Counted from the stretch's first letter, positions 44,432-54,136 are shown. The stretch: DNA of 64,000 nucleotides from an uncultured Lachnospiraceae bacterium (GCA_910577825.1 CAJTOK010000010.1:1-64000); one strand, 5' to 3'. The notes: generated from the sequence alone by a model not told the origin. Made by a program: numbers and translations.

Positions 44432-44779
44432 ATGATTATACAAAGAATTTCTAGTAATAAGGCAGCAAACGGGCTGTATGTATTTAATAACAATAACTAC
44501 AACAATGTAAATAACGTTCCTGTTAATCCTGTAAAGCCTGTGAAGAAGTTACCAGGCCTTGAAAGAGGGGAAGAACAGAAGCGTCCTGCTGCTATATACC
44601 AGCAAGGTAATGATACAGAAGGGATACAGGCGGCAGGTACAAAGCAGATTGATTCAATTAAGAATGAATATATGGCATCTGGCAAGGCAGAATATGATAC
44701 CAGCAATATGTATGAACGCCATAGAATGGCAACAGAAGGGACTGTCCTTATTGGCATGAATATTGATACATTTGCTTAA
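44432..44779 (+). CDS. Hypothetical protein, Asn-rich N-terminus
   Basis: 115 residues, not recognised. The N-terminus has an Asn/Val-rich stretch (FNNNNYNNVNNVPVNPV) followed by a charged, probably disordered middle and a short conserved-looking tail (YERHRMATEGTVLIGMNIDT). No signal peptide or membrane segment is seen. ATG 44432 follows GGGGGCTG. It is followed 45 bp later by a membrane protein gene on the same strand, and both interrupt an otherwise minus-strand ribosomal region. Confidence 0.6.
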   Translation: MIIQRISSNKAANGLYVFNNNNYNNVNNVPVNPVKPVKKLPGLERGEEQKRPAAIYQQGNDTEGIQAAGTKQIDSIKNEYMASGKAEYDTSNMYERHRMATEGTVLIGMNIDTFA

Positions 44780-44824
44780 TACCTGCCAGTGCGTATAAAA
44801 GGCTTAAGACAGGAGGAACTCTGG

Positions 44825-45202
44825 ATGTGCTGGTGGAAAAGGCTTGTGTTCTCGGTTATTAGTCTTATATGGGGATATATTTCCCTTGACTATCTTTACT
44901 ATTCATTTTCAAAACTGGCCAATACAAAAGGAAACCCGGAATATTATTCACCAGAAAGTGACGGCTTATACCAGCTTCTGGGGTTTTTCATGTTTCTTAT
45001 ATGGTTTTTTATTACTGCAGGATATCTTTTTATTGTCAGGAAATCTTCAAACCATATAGACCTTGTTGAAGAGGATTATAAAACTGGTAAACAGACGTTT
45101 AAAAAGAAATGGACTGATATAGTTTTACAGTCTGCATTTATTATAACAGGCCTTATATTACGCTGGGGATACGTAGTTTATATATATATCCCGGATTTGT
45201 AG
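44825..45202 (+). CDS. Hypothetical three-span membrane protein
   Basis: 125 residues with three hydrophobic segments (about 6-28, 52-72 and 100-122), short loops and a charged middle (DLVEEDYKTGKQTFKKKW). No family is recognised. AGGAGG 8 bp before ATG 44825 decides the start against the GTG at 44789. It probably shares a transcript with the preceding hypothetical gene and ends at a hairpin terminator. Confidence 0.6.
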   Translation: MCWWKRLVFSVISLIWGYISLDYLYYSFSKLANTKGNPEYYSPESDGLYQLLGFFMFLIWFFITAGYLFIVRKSSNHIDLVEEDYKTGKQTFKKKWTDIVLQSAFIITGLILRWGYVVYIYIPDL

Positions 45203-45205
45203 GAA

Positions 45206-45249
45206 GCACCCTGCCTTTATATGGGACAAAGCCACAGGCAGGGCGCTTT
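45206..45249 (+). terminator. Probable terminator after the membrane protein gene
   Basis: GCACCCTGCCT (45206-45216) and AGGCAGGGCGC (45236-45246) pair with one mismatch around a 19-base loop and are followed by TTT. It may serve both converging genes. Confidence 0.6.
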
Positions 45250-45257
45250 CTTGCTGG

Positions 45258-45966
45258 TTATACAATATTTTCTATATATAAACCATCTGTCTTTGAAAGG
45301 TCATATGTATTACTGCCTGCAATAACCAATGGCCTTGAAAGGAAATTTTTATTCAGGAGGACTACCCGCCCGCGCTCACCATTAGAAAGTATTACTTCGT
45401 TATTAATATATGATTCTGCAGTATTATTAATAAACTTATGCAGCACAACAGGCTCATAACTTGCCTTTTCACGCTCCATCTGTTCAAGCACATCAAAAGG
45501 GCATATTCCCTTCCTGTATGACCTGTTGGATGTCATGGCATCATACACATCAGCAACAGCCACTATTGAGGCAAAGAAATCAATTTCAGGGCCTTTAAGT
45601 TTATCCGGGTAACCCTTGCCATCATATCTTTCATGGTGCTGCAGGGCAGCATTGGCAATCCTGCTGTCAAGGTTCTTATTTTTTAAAATATCAAAGCCAT
45701 ACCCGGGATGCCCACGTATTACCAGAAATTCTTCATTAGTAAGCCTTCCAGGTTTTTTTATGATTTCAGGAGGTATTTTAAGTTTGCCTATATCATGCAG
45801 AAGCCCTGCTGTAACCAGTACCATCAAATCATCTTCAGAAAATCCAAGCCATCTTCCAATTATATTGCATATAAGTGCTACATTCATTGAATGTGCATAT
45901 GTAATATCATCATAGCTTCTTATACAAAGCATCATATCCAGAAGGTGCAGGGGGTTACGTGCCTTT
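45258..45966 (-). pseudogene. HD-GYP domain protein, C-terminal fragment cut off by IS copy 2
   Basis: Holds the complete HD-GYP phosphodiesterase domain: HSMNVALICN, HDIGKLKIPPEIIKKPG, HPGYG, HHERYDGKGYP and DVYDAMTSNRSYR. These residues bind the metal centre that hydrolyses cyclic di-GMP (or related dinucleotides). The 5' part of the gene is at 47750-48120 on the other side of the IS. A GTG within the IS right end (45983) is in frame with GGGGAGG-like sequence nearby, so a shortened protein could still be made. The intact gene would be 359 residues. Confidence 0.9.
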
Positions 45967-46100
45967 GTGACATCCTCCCCCACCTAAAGAGGTGAGGGCT
46001 TCCTTTAGCATAAAGCTAACAGTCGGTTCTCGTTCGATAGTACTATTGTACTAAGCATAAGCGAGCTAACCCCGTGTGTCCCACGGTTTTTATGTATTGG
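45967..46100 (-). ncRNA. Predicted TnpB guide RNA scaffold, copy 2
   Basis: Same 134-base region as in copy 1. The predicted guide is the flank aaaggcacgtaaccccctgc, which is coding sequence of the interrupted HD-GYP gene, so the RNA would direct TnpB to the empty (uninterrupted) allele next to TTTAA. Confidence 0.6.
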
Positions 46101-47198
46101 CTATACGTTTACAATACGCATACCCTCATTTTTGATATTTATTGCGGCATTTATATCCCTGTCGTGATGAGTGCCACACTTCGGACAATCCCATGCACGA
46201 ATACTAAAATTTTTAGTTGCCGTGTTTTTGTAACCACAAACACTACAAGTCTGGCTGCTTGCGAAAAATTTATCAACTTTTACAAGTTTTTTGCCTGATT
46301 CTTCAAGTTTGTACTGCAAGAATGTTACAAATGTCCCCCAGCCATTATCAGCAACAGACTTACCAAAATTTAAGCATTGTGCCATAGCTTTCATATCAAG
46401 ATTTTCTATACACACGCAATCAAAAGCATTGGCTATCTGCCTTGACTGTTTATGCAAAAAATTTTTTCTTTGATTAGCTGCTTTCTCGTGCATTTTAGCT
46501 ACTCTGATACGCTGTTTATTACGATTTTTAGAGCCTTTCTGCATAAGTGACAATTTACGTTGTTCACGTTTCAGCTTTTTCTCGGCATTTCTGTAGTATC
46601 CTGGATACGCAGGTTCATTGCCGTTACTGTCTTTGTATAGTTCGTGCATTGAAAAATCCAATCCTAAAAAGTTATGCAAATCCTGTTCTTGTACTTGGTT
46701 TTCGTACTCAAACAGAATACTTGCATAATATTTTCCACTTGGATTTTGGCTTATCGTAACAGACTTTAATTTATAACCAGATGGTATCTGACGATGTTGT
46801 TTTAACTTTACAAACCCAATTTTAGGCAATTTAATACAGCCGTTCTCAATAGATACAGAACCCTTTTGGTTATTTGTAGTGTACGAATTTCTGTTTTTGT
46901 GTTTTGATTTGAATTTCGGAAATCCGACTTTAGGGCTTTTGAAAAAATTGTTATACGCTTTTTGCAGGTTCATTTGTGCGTTGGCAAGTGCCAGACTGTC
47001 AACCTCTTTAAGCCACCCAAATTCTGCCTTATATTGTGCGGGAGTATTGTTTAGCTTTTGTTTGGTTTCTTCATAATACTTAATTTTATCTGACAGCATT
47101 TTATTATAGATAAATCTGACGCAACCAAATGTCCTGGCAAACAAAATCTTTTGCCCGGCGTTCGGATATATTCTGAATTTATATGCTTTGTTTGCCAT
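46101..47198 (-). CDS. tnpB: RNA-guided endonuclease TnpB, copy 2
   Basis: 365 residues, identical to copy 1 except Val in SPKVGFPKF. RuvC residues (GLDFS, ENLD, DRDIN) and both CxxC zinc pairs are intact. Confidence 0.93.
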   Translation of the reverse strand: MANKAYKFRIYPNAGQKILFARTFGCVRFIYNKMLSDKIKYYEETKQKLNNTPAQYKAEFGWLKEVDSLALANAQMNLQKAYNNFFKSPKVGFPKFKSKHKNRNSYTTNNQKGSVSIENGCIKLPKIGFVKLKQHRQIPSGYKLKSVTISQNPSGKYYASILFEYENQVQEQDLHNFLGLDFSMHELYKDSNGNEPAYPGYYRNAEKKLKREQRKLSLMQKGSKNRNKQRIRVAKMHEKAANQRKNFLHKQSRQIANAFDCVCIENLDMKAMAQCLNFGKSVADNGWGTFVTFLQYKLEESGKKLVKVDKFFASSQTCSVCGYKNTATKNFSIRAWDCPKCGTHHDRDINAAINIKNEGMRIVNV

Positions 47199-47203
47199 TA
47201 TTT

Positions 47204-47620
47204 TCACCTCTTTTTTTGCCCGTTTTCTTGTCCTTGTGTTTCAATATATTTCTTAATTACTTCAATAGGTGCTCCGCCTGTTGTAAGCAAGCAAAAACTT
47301 TGACTCCAAAAATATTCTTTCCATAGCTTTTGTCTTATTTGCGGAAATTCTTTCTTCAAAAGCCTGCTGCTTGCACTTTTGTATGCATTTATGAATTTGC
47401 TTATTTCACTTTTGGGGTGAGCCTTGAACAGAATATGCACATGGTCTTTATCATGATTCCATTCCTGCAAGGTTATATTGTAATTTGGCGAAATATACCC
47501 AAATATTTCTTTAGCTCTGTCAGAAATTTCATCATCGAATACTTTTCTTCTATATTTCACAACGAGTACAAGATGATAGTATAACAAAAATACCGAATGA
47601 GCATTGTTATCTAGTTCCAT
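47204..47620 (-). CDS. tnpA: IS200/IS605 Y1 transposase TnpA, copy 2
   Basis: 138 residues, identical to copy 1 except Gly instead of Arg near the C-terminus (QENGQKKR). The HUH motif and catalytic Tyr are present, so it is probably still active. Confidence 0.93.
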   Translation of the reverse strand: MELDNNAHSVFLLYYHLVLVVKYRRKVFDDEISDRAKEIFGYISPNYNITLQEWNHDKDHVHILFKAHPKSEISKFINAYKSASSRLLKKEFPQIRQKLWKEYFWSQSFCLLTTGGAPIEVIKKYIETQGQENGQKKR

Positions 47621-47749
47621 AAGTCTATCAGCCTTTCCTGTTTTTCGACTGATTTTATTGTAATATATTATTTTCTATTTGTCAAGAACTACAACAGGAC
47701 GCAATTCATCCCACCACTTTAGAAGTGGGGGACTTCTTGCTACAATAGG

Positions 47750-48120
47750 TTAAATATTGAATCAACATGTTCCAGCATATTGTTAATAATGCCTTCACCG
47801 TTTTTTACAACAAGGTCATTAAGTTCACCTTTAAAATCATTAACACATGAGTTAAATTCTGTTTCAAATATTTTAAATTCCTGTGAAAGCTGTATTTTCT
47901 GGAAATAAGTTAAATTTCCACCATTTTGTGAAGTTTCCATATTATCATCTGGCAACAGTATTTTGACGGATTTTATAGAATAATATTTTAACTTGTCAAT
48001 TATATCAGGAGTTAAAGTAGTATTAGATGATATAATAAGATGGTTTGAAAAATTGTAAACTGCTTCGGCAGTAACCATTCCTATTTCAAGGTCTGCCGTT
48101 AATATTTTCTTCTTGTTCAT
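47750..48120 (-). pseudogene. HD-GYP domain protein, N-terminal fragment
   Basis: About 124 residues upstream of the IS: MNKKKILTADLEIGMVTAEAV begins a domain often found before HD-GYP (LTPDIIDKLKYYSIKSVKIL), then a helical linker up to EHVDSIF where the IS enters. In the present allele translation runs four codons into the IS and stops at 47740. ATG 48120 follows GGGGG. Joined to 45258-45966 it is one intact gene. Confidence 0.9.
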
Positions 48121-48244
48121 AAAAACCCCCATTTAAGCCCTTATGGCATAAAAAACAAGCTGGATGTCCAACTAATTTTATAATATCATCTTTATGCCAA
48201 AATAACAAGCAGAATTATAAAATTATATACGGCATTATTACTAC

Positions 48245-48277
48245 AAAAGGGCAAAACCCCTGTTGTTCTGCCCTTTT
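48245..48277 (-). terminator. Terminator after secY
   Basis: On the minus strand AAAAGGGCA (48269-48277) and TGCCCTTTT (48245-48253) form the stem, ending in T residues, about 22 bp after the secY stop. The spc-type operon appears to end here. Confidence 0.8.
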
Positions 48278-48299
48278 ACTTACAGCCCTGTTATGCTGC

Positions 48300-49637
48300 T
48301 TATTCACTTATAAATCCCCTGTAATGGCGCACAAGCATCTGTGATTCAATCTGCTTTAATGTTTCAAGTACAACACCTACTATAATGATAAGTGACGTAC
48401 CGCCGAATGATACATCTGCACCAAATGCACCTGAGAAGAATATAGGTACAACTGCTACTACTGATAATCCAATAGCACCTATTAAGATAATGCTGTTTAA
48501 TACCTTTGACAGGTAATCTGTTGTTGGCTTTCCAGGCCTTATTCCTGGTATAAAGCCGCCCTGCTTCTTCATATTGATTGCAATTTCCTGTGGATTGAAT
48601 GTTATTGATGTGTAGAAGTAAGCAAAGAAAATCAGCAATCCAATATATATAACAAGTCCCAGTGTATATTTAAATTCACCAAAGCTTTCAAAATTGCACC
48701 AGGCATTCTGGTTAAGCACCTTCAGTATCTTCTGTCCCAGTGAAGCGCCATCACCTGATGCAGGCTGTACACCTGCGAAGTTTGCAATAACTATTGGCAT
48801 TGAAAACAGTGAACCTGCAAAGATTACAGGAATTACACCGGCAGTATTTACTTTAAGCGGTATATGTGATGTCTGCCCGCCTACAAGCTTCCTGCCTTGT
48901 GTCTTTTTGGAATACTGTACACTTATCCTTCTTTCGCCATCAGAGAGAATTACAATAAATACAACCATTCCAATTAATACAGCAATTATAACAACTGCAC
49001 CAACCAGTCCATTTGTTACAGTACTGGCACCCGCTACAAACTTCTCATAAAGGTTTGCCATGTCTTCTGGCACCCTTGATACAATGTTGTAAAGAAGTAT
49101 TATCGAAATACCATTACCTACGCCTCTTTCTGTAATCTGTTCACCAAGCCACATAAGGTATGCTGAACCTGCTGTTAATGAAACAATTATAACGGACACT
49201 GATGTAAATGTTACACCTTCTGTCAGGTATCCGCTTTTTCCGAATCCTACCGCCATTGCAGCACTTTCCATTACTGAAAGCCCGATTGTAAGGTATCTGG
49301 TATATTCCGCAAGCTTTTTCCTGCCTTCTTCACCATCTTTGTGCAGCTCCTCAAGCCTTGGTATTGCAATAGTAAGGAGCTGTATAATAATAGAAGCTGT
49401 AATATATGGTGTAATGTTCAATGCAAATATAGACATTGATGAAAAAGAACCACCTGTAAGCTGGTTGAAGAAGTCAAGTGAATTCTGGCTGTCAAACCAT
49501 TCTGAAATATATGATGCGTCAACGCCTGGTACTGGAAGCTGGCATCCTATACGTACAATAACCAAAGCAACCAGGGTATATAAAATCTTATTCCTTAGCT
49601 CTTTGATTTTAAATGCGTTCTGGACTGTCTGGAACAT
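48300..49637 (-). CDS. secY: Preprotein translocase subunit SecY
   Basis: 445 residues with ten predicted membrane spans, beginning FKIKELRNKILYTL. It has the plug/lateral gate region (TGGSFSSMSIFALNITPYI), the cytoplasmic loops (KKTQGRKLVGGQTSHIPLKV) and GGFIPGIRPGKPT. It forms the membrane channel with SecE/SecG. It follows rplO by 2 bp. Adk, map, infA and rpmJ, normally next, are absent. Confidence 0.97.
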   Translation of the reverse strand: MFQTVQNAFKIKELRNKILYTLVALVIVRIGCQLPVPGVDASYISEWFDSQNSLDFFNQLTGGSFSSMSIFALNITPYITASIIIQLLTIAIPRLEELHKDGEEGRKKLAEYTRYLTIGLSVMESAAMAVGFGKSGYLTEGVTFTSVSVIIVSLTAGSAYLMWLGEQITERGVGNGISIILLYNIVSRVPEDMANLYEKFVAGASTVTNGLVGAVVIIAVLIGMVVFIVILSDGERRISVQYSKKTQGRKLVGGQTSHIPLKVNTAGVIPVIFAGSLFSMPIVIANFAGVQPASGDGASLGQKILKVLNQNAWCNFESFGEFKYTLGLVIYIGLLIFFAYFYTSITFNPQEIAINMKKQGGFIPGIRPGKPTTDYLSKVLNSIILIGAIGLSVVAVVPIFFSGAFGADVSFGGTSLIIIVGVVLETLKQIESQMLVRHYRGFISE

Positions 49638-49639
49638 CC

Positions 49640-50080
49640 TTAAATCACCTCAGCTTTTCCACCAAGAGCCTCAATTTTCTGGATAGCACTCTTACTGAAT
49701 GCATTAACCTGGACCGTAAGCTTCTTAGTTAATTCCCCATTTCCGAGCATCTTAACTCCATCTTTTGGATTACTAATTATGCCTTTTTCACGTAATGCTT
49801 CAATAGTAACTACATCTCCATCATTAAATTTCTCTAACCTGTCAACATTTATTGCAACTATATCCTTAGAATTGCGGTTTGTAAAACCTCTCTTAGGGAT
49901 ACGTCTGTAAAGTGGCATCTGCCCGCCTTCAAAACCTGGGCGTGGTGCACCTGAACGTGCTTTCTGTCCTTTATGTCCTTTACCTGCTGTCTTTCCATTG
50001 CCTGAACCATGTCCACGGCCTCTTCTGAAATTATTGCTCTGTTTAGAACCTTTTGCTGGCTTTAAATCTGATAAATTCAT
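49640..50080 (-). CDS. rplO: 50S ribosomal protein L15
   Basis: 146 residues: [44 protein letters not shown] and a C-terminal globular domain. It lies just before secY. A 141-bp gap with hairpins separates it from rpmD, unusual inside this operon. Confidence 0.97.
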   Translation of the reverse strand: MNLSDLKPAKGSKQSNNFRRGRGHGSGNGKTAGKGHKGQKARSGAPRPGFEGGQMPLYRRIPKRGFTNRNSKDIVAINVDRLEKFNDGDVVTIEALREKGIISNPKDGVKMLGNGELTKKLTVQVNAFSKSAIQKIEALGGKAEVI

Positions 50081-50221
50081 TTTTTACCTCCTGTAATACG
50101 GACTGGCATATGCCAGCCGCTTCTCACTATACGGGCACAGGATTATGCCCTCGCTTTTTATTTATTTTCCTATAATTATAAAATATAATACTAATGACAG
50201 GCAGAAAGCCTGCCTGCCTTA
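50081..50221 (-). promoter_or_regulatory. Structured rpmD-rplO intergenic region
   Basis: On the minus strand, three small hairpins follow one another: GGCAGG-CTGCC near 50198-50220, GGGCA/TGCCC near 50130-50150, and the palindrome CTGGCATATGCCAG at 50103-50116 just before the rplO ribosome site. No T run is adequate for a strong terminator. It may be a processing or internal regulatory site. Confidence 0.35.
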
Positions 50222-50404
50222 CTATATTTCTTCAACCTTTACAAGGTGTCTTACATGCCATATCATGCCCCTTACTGCATCATTATCAGGCAGTTCAACT
50301 GTTTTATTAAGCTTTCTTAATCCTAATGCCTCAACAGTTGCACGGTGCTTTGGAATAGCGCCAATCGTAGATTTAACTAATGTAACTTTTAACTTATCTG
50401 CCAT
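50222..50404 (-). CDS. rpmD: 50S ribosomal protein L30
   Basis: 60 residues, complete: [34 protein letters not shown], and [13 protein letters not shown]. It is 30 bp after rpsE. Confidence 0.97.
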   Translation of the reverse strand: MADKLKVTLVKSTIGAIPKHRATVEALGLRKLNKTVELPDNDAVRGMIWHVRHLVKVEEI

Positions 50405-50434
50405 AATTAGCCTCCAATCATTTAAGCGGAATAA

Positions 50435-50944
50435 TCAGCTTAAAAGCTCTTCAAGTGATATCCCTCTTGCCCTTGCCACATCTTCAGGCCTTTTAAGGTT
50501 ATCAAGGCCATTAATTGCTGCAAGTACAACATTCTGCTTGTTATTAGAACCAAGAGATTTTGTACGGATGTTCTTGTAACCTGCAAGCTCAAGTACAGCA
50601 CGTGCCGGGCCGCCTGCAATAATTCCTGTACCTTCTGGTGCTTTTTTAATCAGCACAGAAGCACTGCCAAACTTGCCAATAAAGTCATGTGGCACACTGC
50701 CATTTGGGTCGATAGGAACTTCAACAAGTTTCTTTGTTGCATCTTCTTTGCCTTTGCGGATAGCTTCTGGTATTTCAGCTGCTTTGCCAAGGCCAACGCC
50801 AACATGCCCGTTCTTATCGCCAACTACTACTAATGCAGTAAACCTCATATTACGTCCGCCCTTAACTACTTTGGTTACACGTTTAATCGTTACTACATTA
50901 TCTTCCAGCTCTAACTGGCTGGCATCAATAATTGTACGTTTCAT
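50435..50944 (-). CDS. rpsE: 30S ribosomal protein S5
   Basis: 169 residues with the dsRBD-like N-domain ([20 protein letters not shown]) and C-domain ([19 protein letters not shown]). The loop where spectinomycin-resistance changes occur keeps the usual residues. 20 bp after rplR. Confidence 0.97.
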   Translation of the reverse strand: MKRTIIDASQLELEDNVVTIKRVTKVVKGGRNMRFTALVVVGDKNGHVGVGLGKAAEIPEAIRKGKEDATKKLVEVPIDPNGSVPHDFIGKFGSASVLIKKAPEGTGIIAGGPARAVLELAGYKNIRTKSLGSNNKQNVVLAAINGLDNLKRPEDVARARGISLEELLS

Positions 50945-50964
50945 GAGTTTTCCTCCTAAATCTA

Positions 50965-51333
50965 TTAGAATTCTAAGCCAGCTTCCCTTGCTGCTTCAGC
51001 TAAAGCTTTAACTTTGCCATGATAAATATATCCGCCCCTGTCAAATACAACGGTTTTAATACCTTTATCAAGTGCCCTTTTGGCAATTACAGTGCCAAGT
51101 TTTGCAGCAGCATCAACATTATTTGTCTTTTCAAGCCCTTCTTTAACTTCACCCTGGAGGGTTGAAGCAGAAACTAAAGTATTCCCTGCAACATCGTCTA
51201 TAACCTGGACATACATATGGTTATTGCTTCTGAATACTGCCATGCGTGGCCTTTCTGGTGTGCCTGAAATACGTTTGCGGACTTTAAGATGTTTCTTTGC
51301 GCGGACTTCACTTCTTGACTGCTTTTTAATCAT
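50965..51333 (-). CDS. rplR: 50S ribosomal protein L18
   Basis: 122 residues: [28 protein letters not shown] and the C-terminal [20 protein letters not shown] that contacts 5S rRNA. 18 bp after rplF. Confidence 0.97.
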   Translation of the reverse strand: MIKKQSRSEVRAKKHLKVRKRISGTPERPRMAVFRSNNHMYVQVIDDVAGNTLVSASTLQGEVKEGLEKTNNVDAAAKLGTVIAKRALDKGIKTVVFDRGGYIYHGKVKALAEAAREAGLEF

Positions 51334-51351
51334 CGTATCTCACTCCTTTAC

Positions 51352-51894
51352 TTATTTTTTACCTGTCTTACCAACTTTACGCCTGATAACCTCGTCAGCG
51401 TATTTAATACCCTTGCCCTTATAAGGCTCTGGAGCTCTCTTTTCCCTGATTTCGGCAGCGTACTGTCCGACTTTTTCCTTATCTATACCTTTGACAATAA
51501 TCTTGTTCTGTCCTTCTACTATTACTTCAAGGCCTTCAGGGTCTTCCATCTCTACAGGATGTGAATATCCAAGTGAAAGAACCAGCTTTTTGCCCTGCTT
51601 CTGCGCCCTGTAACCAACACCATTTACTTCAAGTTCTTTTGAATAACCCTCTGTTACACCTGTAACCATGTTAAATACAAGGGTTCTTGTAAGACCATGC
51701 AGTGATTTCATCTTTTTAAGGTCATTTGGCCTTGAAACAAGGATTTCTTCCCCTTCTTTCTTAATCTCCATCTCTGCTGGTAATACTCTTTCAAGAGTAC
51801 CCTTTGGTCCTTTTACAGTCACTTTATTATTTTCTGCAATATCGACAGTTACACCTGCCGGTATAGCGATAGGCATTTTTCCAATACGTGACAT
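51352..51894 (-). CDS. rplF: 50S ribosomal protein L6
   Basis: 180 residues: [15 protein letters not shown] start, two L6 domains, and [19 protein letters not shown] near the end. GGAGG 8 bp before ATG 51894 decides the start over an ATG five codons upstream. Confidence 0.97.
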   Translation of the reverse strand: MSRIGKMPIAIPAGVTVDIAENNKVTVKGPKGTLERVLPAEMEIKKEGEEILVSRPNDLKKMKSLHGLTRTLVFNMVTGVTEGYSKELEVNGVGYRAQKQGKKLVLSLGYSHPVEMEDPEGLEVIVEGQNKIIVKGIDKEKVGQYAAEIREKRAPEPYKGKGIKYADEVIRRKVGKTGKK

Positions 51895-51945
51895 GCCGTG
51901 CACCTCCATATTCTTAGGTTTATATATTAAGCGTACATTCTGCTT

Positions 51946-52347
51946 TTACCAGATAAATGCAAGAACTTCGCCGCCAACATTTGCTTTCCTTGCTTCCTTG
52001 TCTGTCATTACGCCCTTATTAGTAGAAATAATGGCAATGCCAAGCCCGCCAAGGACTTTAGGAAGCTCTTCCTTGCCAGCATAGATACGCAGCCCTGGTT
52101 TTGAAATCCTCTTTAAACCAGAGATAATCTTATCATTCTTATCTGCGCCATATTTTAATGTAATATGAATCATTTTGATGCCGCTTGCATCAACCATATC
52201 AAACTTTTTAATGTAACCTTCCCTTAAGAGGATTTCTGCAATAGAAATCTTCATCTTTGAAGCAGGTACATCTACTGTATCATGCTTTGCAGTATTTGCA
52301 TTACGGATTCTTGTAAGCATATCTGCAATAGGGTCACTCGTCATCAT
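51946..52347 (-). CDS. rpsH: 30S ribosomal protein S8
   Basis: 133 residues: [20 protein letters not shown] at the N-terminus and the conserved [19 protein letters not shown] with GGEVLAFIW at the C-terminus. In E. coli S8 represses the spc operon; conservation of that control here is unknown. Confidence 0.97.
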   Translation of the reverse strand: MMTSDPIADMLTRIRNANTAKHDTVDVPASKMKISIAEILLREGYIKKFDMVDASGIKMIHITLKYGADKNDKIISGLKRISKPGLRIYAGKEELPKVLGGLGIAIISTNKGVMTDKEARKANVGGEVLAFIW

Positions 52348-52362
52348 CTTAGTTTTACCTCC

Positions 52363-52548
52363 TTACCAGCTTGCTTTCTTCACACCTGGAATCTGTCCTT
52401 TATAAGCTAACTCACGAAAGCAGATTCTGCAAATTCCGTATTTTCTCAAATAAGCATGTGGCCTGCCACAAATCCTGCAGCGGCTGTATTCCCTTGTAGA
52501 GAATTTAGCCTTGCGCTGCTGCTTAACCTTCATAGAAGTCTTAGCCAT
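52363..52548 (-). CDS. rpsN: 30S ribosomal protein S14, zinc-binding type Z
   Basis: 61 residues with the zinc ribbon [20 protein letters not shown], the short type-Z form typical of Firmicutes. Start ATG 52548 follows AGGGA; upstream codons are the tail of rplE in another frame. Confidence 0.97.
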   Translation of the reverse strand: MAKTSMKVKQQRKAKFSTREYSRCRICGRPHAYLRKYGICRICFRELAYKGQIPGVKKASW

Positions 52549-52561
52549 GAAATTTCCCTCC

Positions 52562-53101
52562 TTATTTTTTGAACGGCATACCGAACTGTGCCAATAATTC
52601 ACGAGCCTCTTCATCAGTTGCAGCTGTAGTAACAATTATAATGTCCATGCCCCTGACTTTATCTACTTTATCATACTCTATTTCCGGGAAAATAAGCTGC
52701 TCTTTGATACCAAGTGCATAATTGCCCCTGCCATCAAAAGCATTTGGGTTTACACCCCTGAAGTCACGTACACGTGGCAGCGCCAGGTTTATAAGACGGT
52801 CAAGAAATTCATACATCCTTCCGCCTCTTAAAGTAACCTTACAGCCTATTGGCATACCTTCCCTGATTTTAAAGTTTGCTATTGAGTTCTTAGCTTTTGT
52901 TGTAACAGGCTTCTGGCCTGAAATAATTGCAAGGTCATTCATGGCAGCATCAAGTACCTTTGAGTTTTCCTTTGCTTCCCCGATGCCCATATTTATAACT
53001 ATCTTTTCAATCTTTGGCACCTGCATAATGTTTTTGTAACCAAACTTTTTAACCATGCCATCAATGATTTCTTTCTGATAAGTTTCTTGTAAACGAGTCA
53101 A
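52562..53101 (-). CDS. rplE: 50S ribosomal protein L5
   Basis: 179 residues: [36 protein letters not shown] and [16 protein letters not shown]. It binds 5S rRNA. 13 bp upstream of rpsN. Confidence 0.97.
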   Translation of the reverse strand: MTRLQETYQKEIIDGMVKKFGYKNIMQVPKIEKIVINMGIGEAKENSKVLDAAMNDLAIISGQKPVTTKAKNSIANFKIREGMPIGCKVTLRGGRMYEFLDRLINLALPRVRDFRGVNPNAFDGRGNYALGIKEQLIFPEIEYDKVDKVRGMDIIIVTTAATDEEARELLAQFGMPFKK

Positions 53102-53125
53102 AGCTAACAGCCTCCTTTCTTAAGA

Positions 53126-53431
53126 TTAATCAATTACTTCACCCGTTGCTTTTGCATAACGGACTTTTTTGCCATCCTGGAATTTAAAACCTACACGTGA
53201 AGCTTTTCCTTTGCTAACATACATAACATTTGACATGTCCATAGGAGCAGACTGCTGTACAATGCCGCCCTGCGGGTTTGCCTGGCTAGGCTTTGTATGC
53301 TTTGTAACCTGGTTAATGCCTTCAATGATTACTTTGCCATTCTTAACGGCTGTTACCTTGCCCTCTCTGCCTTTATCTTTACCAACAATAACTTTAACAG
53401 TATCGCCTTTTTTAATTTTACTTGTTGCCAC
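53126..53431 (-). CDS. rplX: 50S ribosomal protein L24
   Basis: 101 residues with the KOW motif near the start ([20 protein letters not shown]) and the conserved [15 protein letters not shown]. It lies 12 bp after rplN. Confidence 0.97.
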   Translation of the reverse strand: MATSKIKKGDTVKVIVGKDKGREGKVTAVKNGKVIIEGINQVTKHTKPSQANPQGGIVQQSAPMDMSNVMYVSKGKASRVGFKFQDGKKVRYAKATGEVID

Positions 53432-53443
53432 AATGACACCTCC

Positions 53444-53812
53444 TTATAACACTTCTGGTGCTAATGAAACGATTTTCATAAACTGTTTTTCCCTTAATTC
53501 CCTTGCTACAGGCCCAAAAATACGTGTTCCCCTTGGTGTCTTGTCATCACGTATAATTACTGCTGCATTCTCATCAAACCTGATATAAGAACCATCAGGG
53601 CGGCGTACACTTTTTACTGTACGTACTACCACTGCTTTAACAACATCACCTTTTTTTACAACACCGCCTGGTGTTGCATCTTTGACAGAAGCAACAATAA
53701 TATCACCAACGCCGGCATATCTCCTTGTTGAACCGCCCATAACCCTGATACAAAGAAGTTCTTTAGCACCTGTATTATCAGCTACTTTAAGCCTTGATTC
53801 CTGCTGTACCAT
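53444..53812 (-). CDS. rplN: 50S ribosomal protein L14
   Basis: 122 residues: [39 protein letters not shown] and [15 protein letters not shown]. Complete and typical. Confidence 0.98.
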   Translation of the reverse strand: MVQQESRLKVADNTGAKELLCIRVMGGSTRRYAGVGDIIVASVKDATPGGVVKKGDVVKAVVVRTVKSVRRPDGSYIRFDENAAVIIRDDKTPRGTRIFGPVARELREKQFMKIVSLAPEVL

Positions 53813-53841
53813 GTTTAACCTCCATATTCTGCAAAAATAGA

Positions 53842-54096
53842 TTATTTTGCCCTTTCAACTATCTCTACAAGCCTCCATCTCTTATCCTTGGATAATGGCC
53901 TTGTTTCCATGACTCTTACCCTGTCACCAATTTTGCAGGTATTTTCCTCATCATGGGCTTTTAATTTATAAGTTCTCTTAATAATTTTATTATAAAGCGG
54001 ATGCTTTACGTTATCAACGATTGCAACAACTATTGTCTTGTCCATCTTATCACTGACTACTTTACCTACACGCGTTTTCCTAAGATTTCTCTCCAC
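53842..54096 (-). CDS. rpsQ: 30S ribosomal protein S17
   Basis: 84 residues: [39 protein letters not shown] and [15 protein letters not shown] ending ([17 protein letters not shown]). An OB-fold 16S rRNA-binding protein. Confidence 0.97.
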   Translation of the reverse strand: MERNLRKTRVGKVVSDKMDKTIVVAIVDNVKHPLYNKIIKRTYKLKAHDEENTCKIGDRVRVMETRPLSKDKRWRLVEIVERAK

Positions 54097-54136
54097 TGGC
54101 GTGTCCTCCTTTCAATAACCGTACCACCTGAAGGCA

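Larger units (their letters stand above)
45967..47749 (-). mobile_element. IS200/IS605-family insertion sequence, copy 2, inserted in an HD-GYP gene
   Basis: 1783 bp, nearly identical to copy 1. The left end CCTATTG starts directly after TTTAA (47750-47754) and the right end GTCAC stops at 45967, followed by AAAGGCACG. Joining TTTAA to AAAGG restores one 1080-nt HD-GYP reading frame, which fixes both boundaries. No target duplication. Confidence 0.95.
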
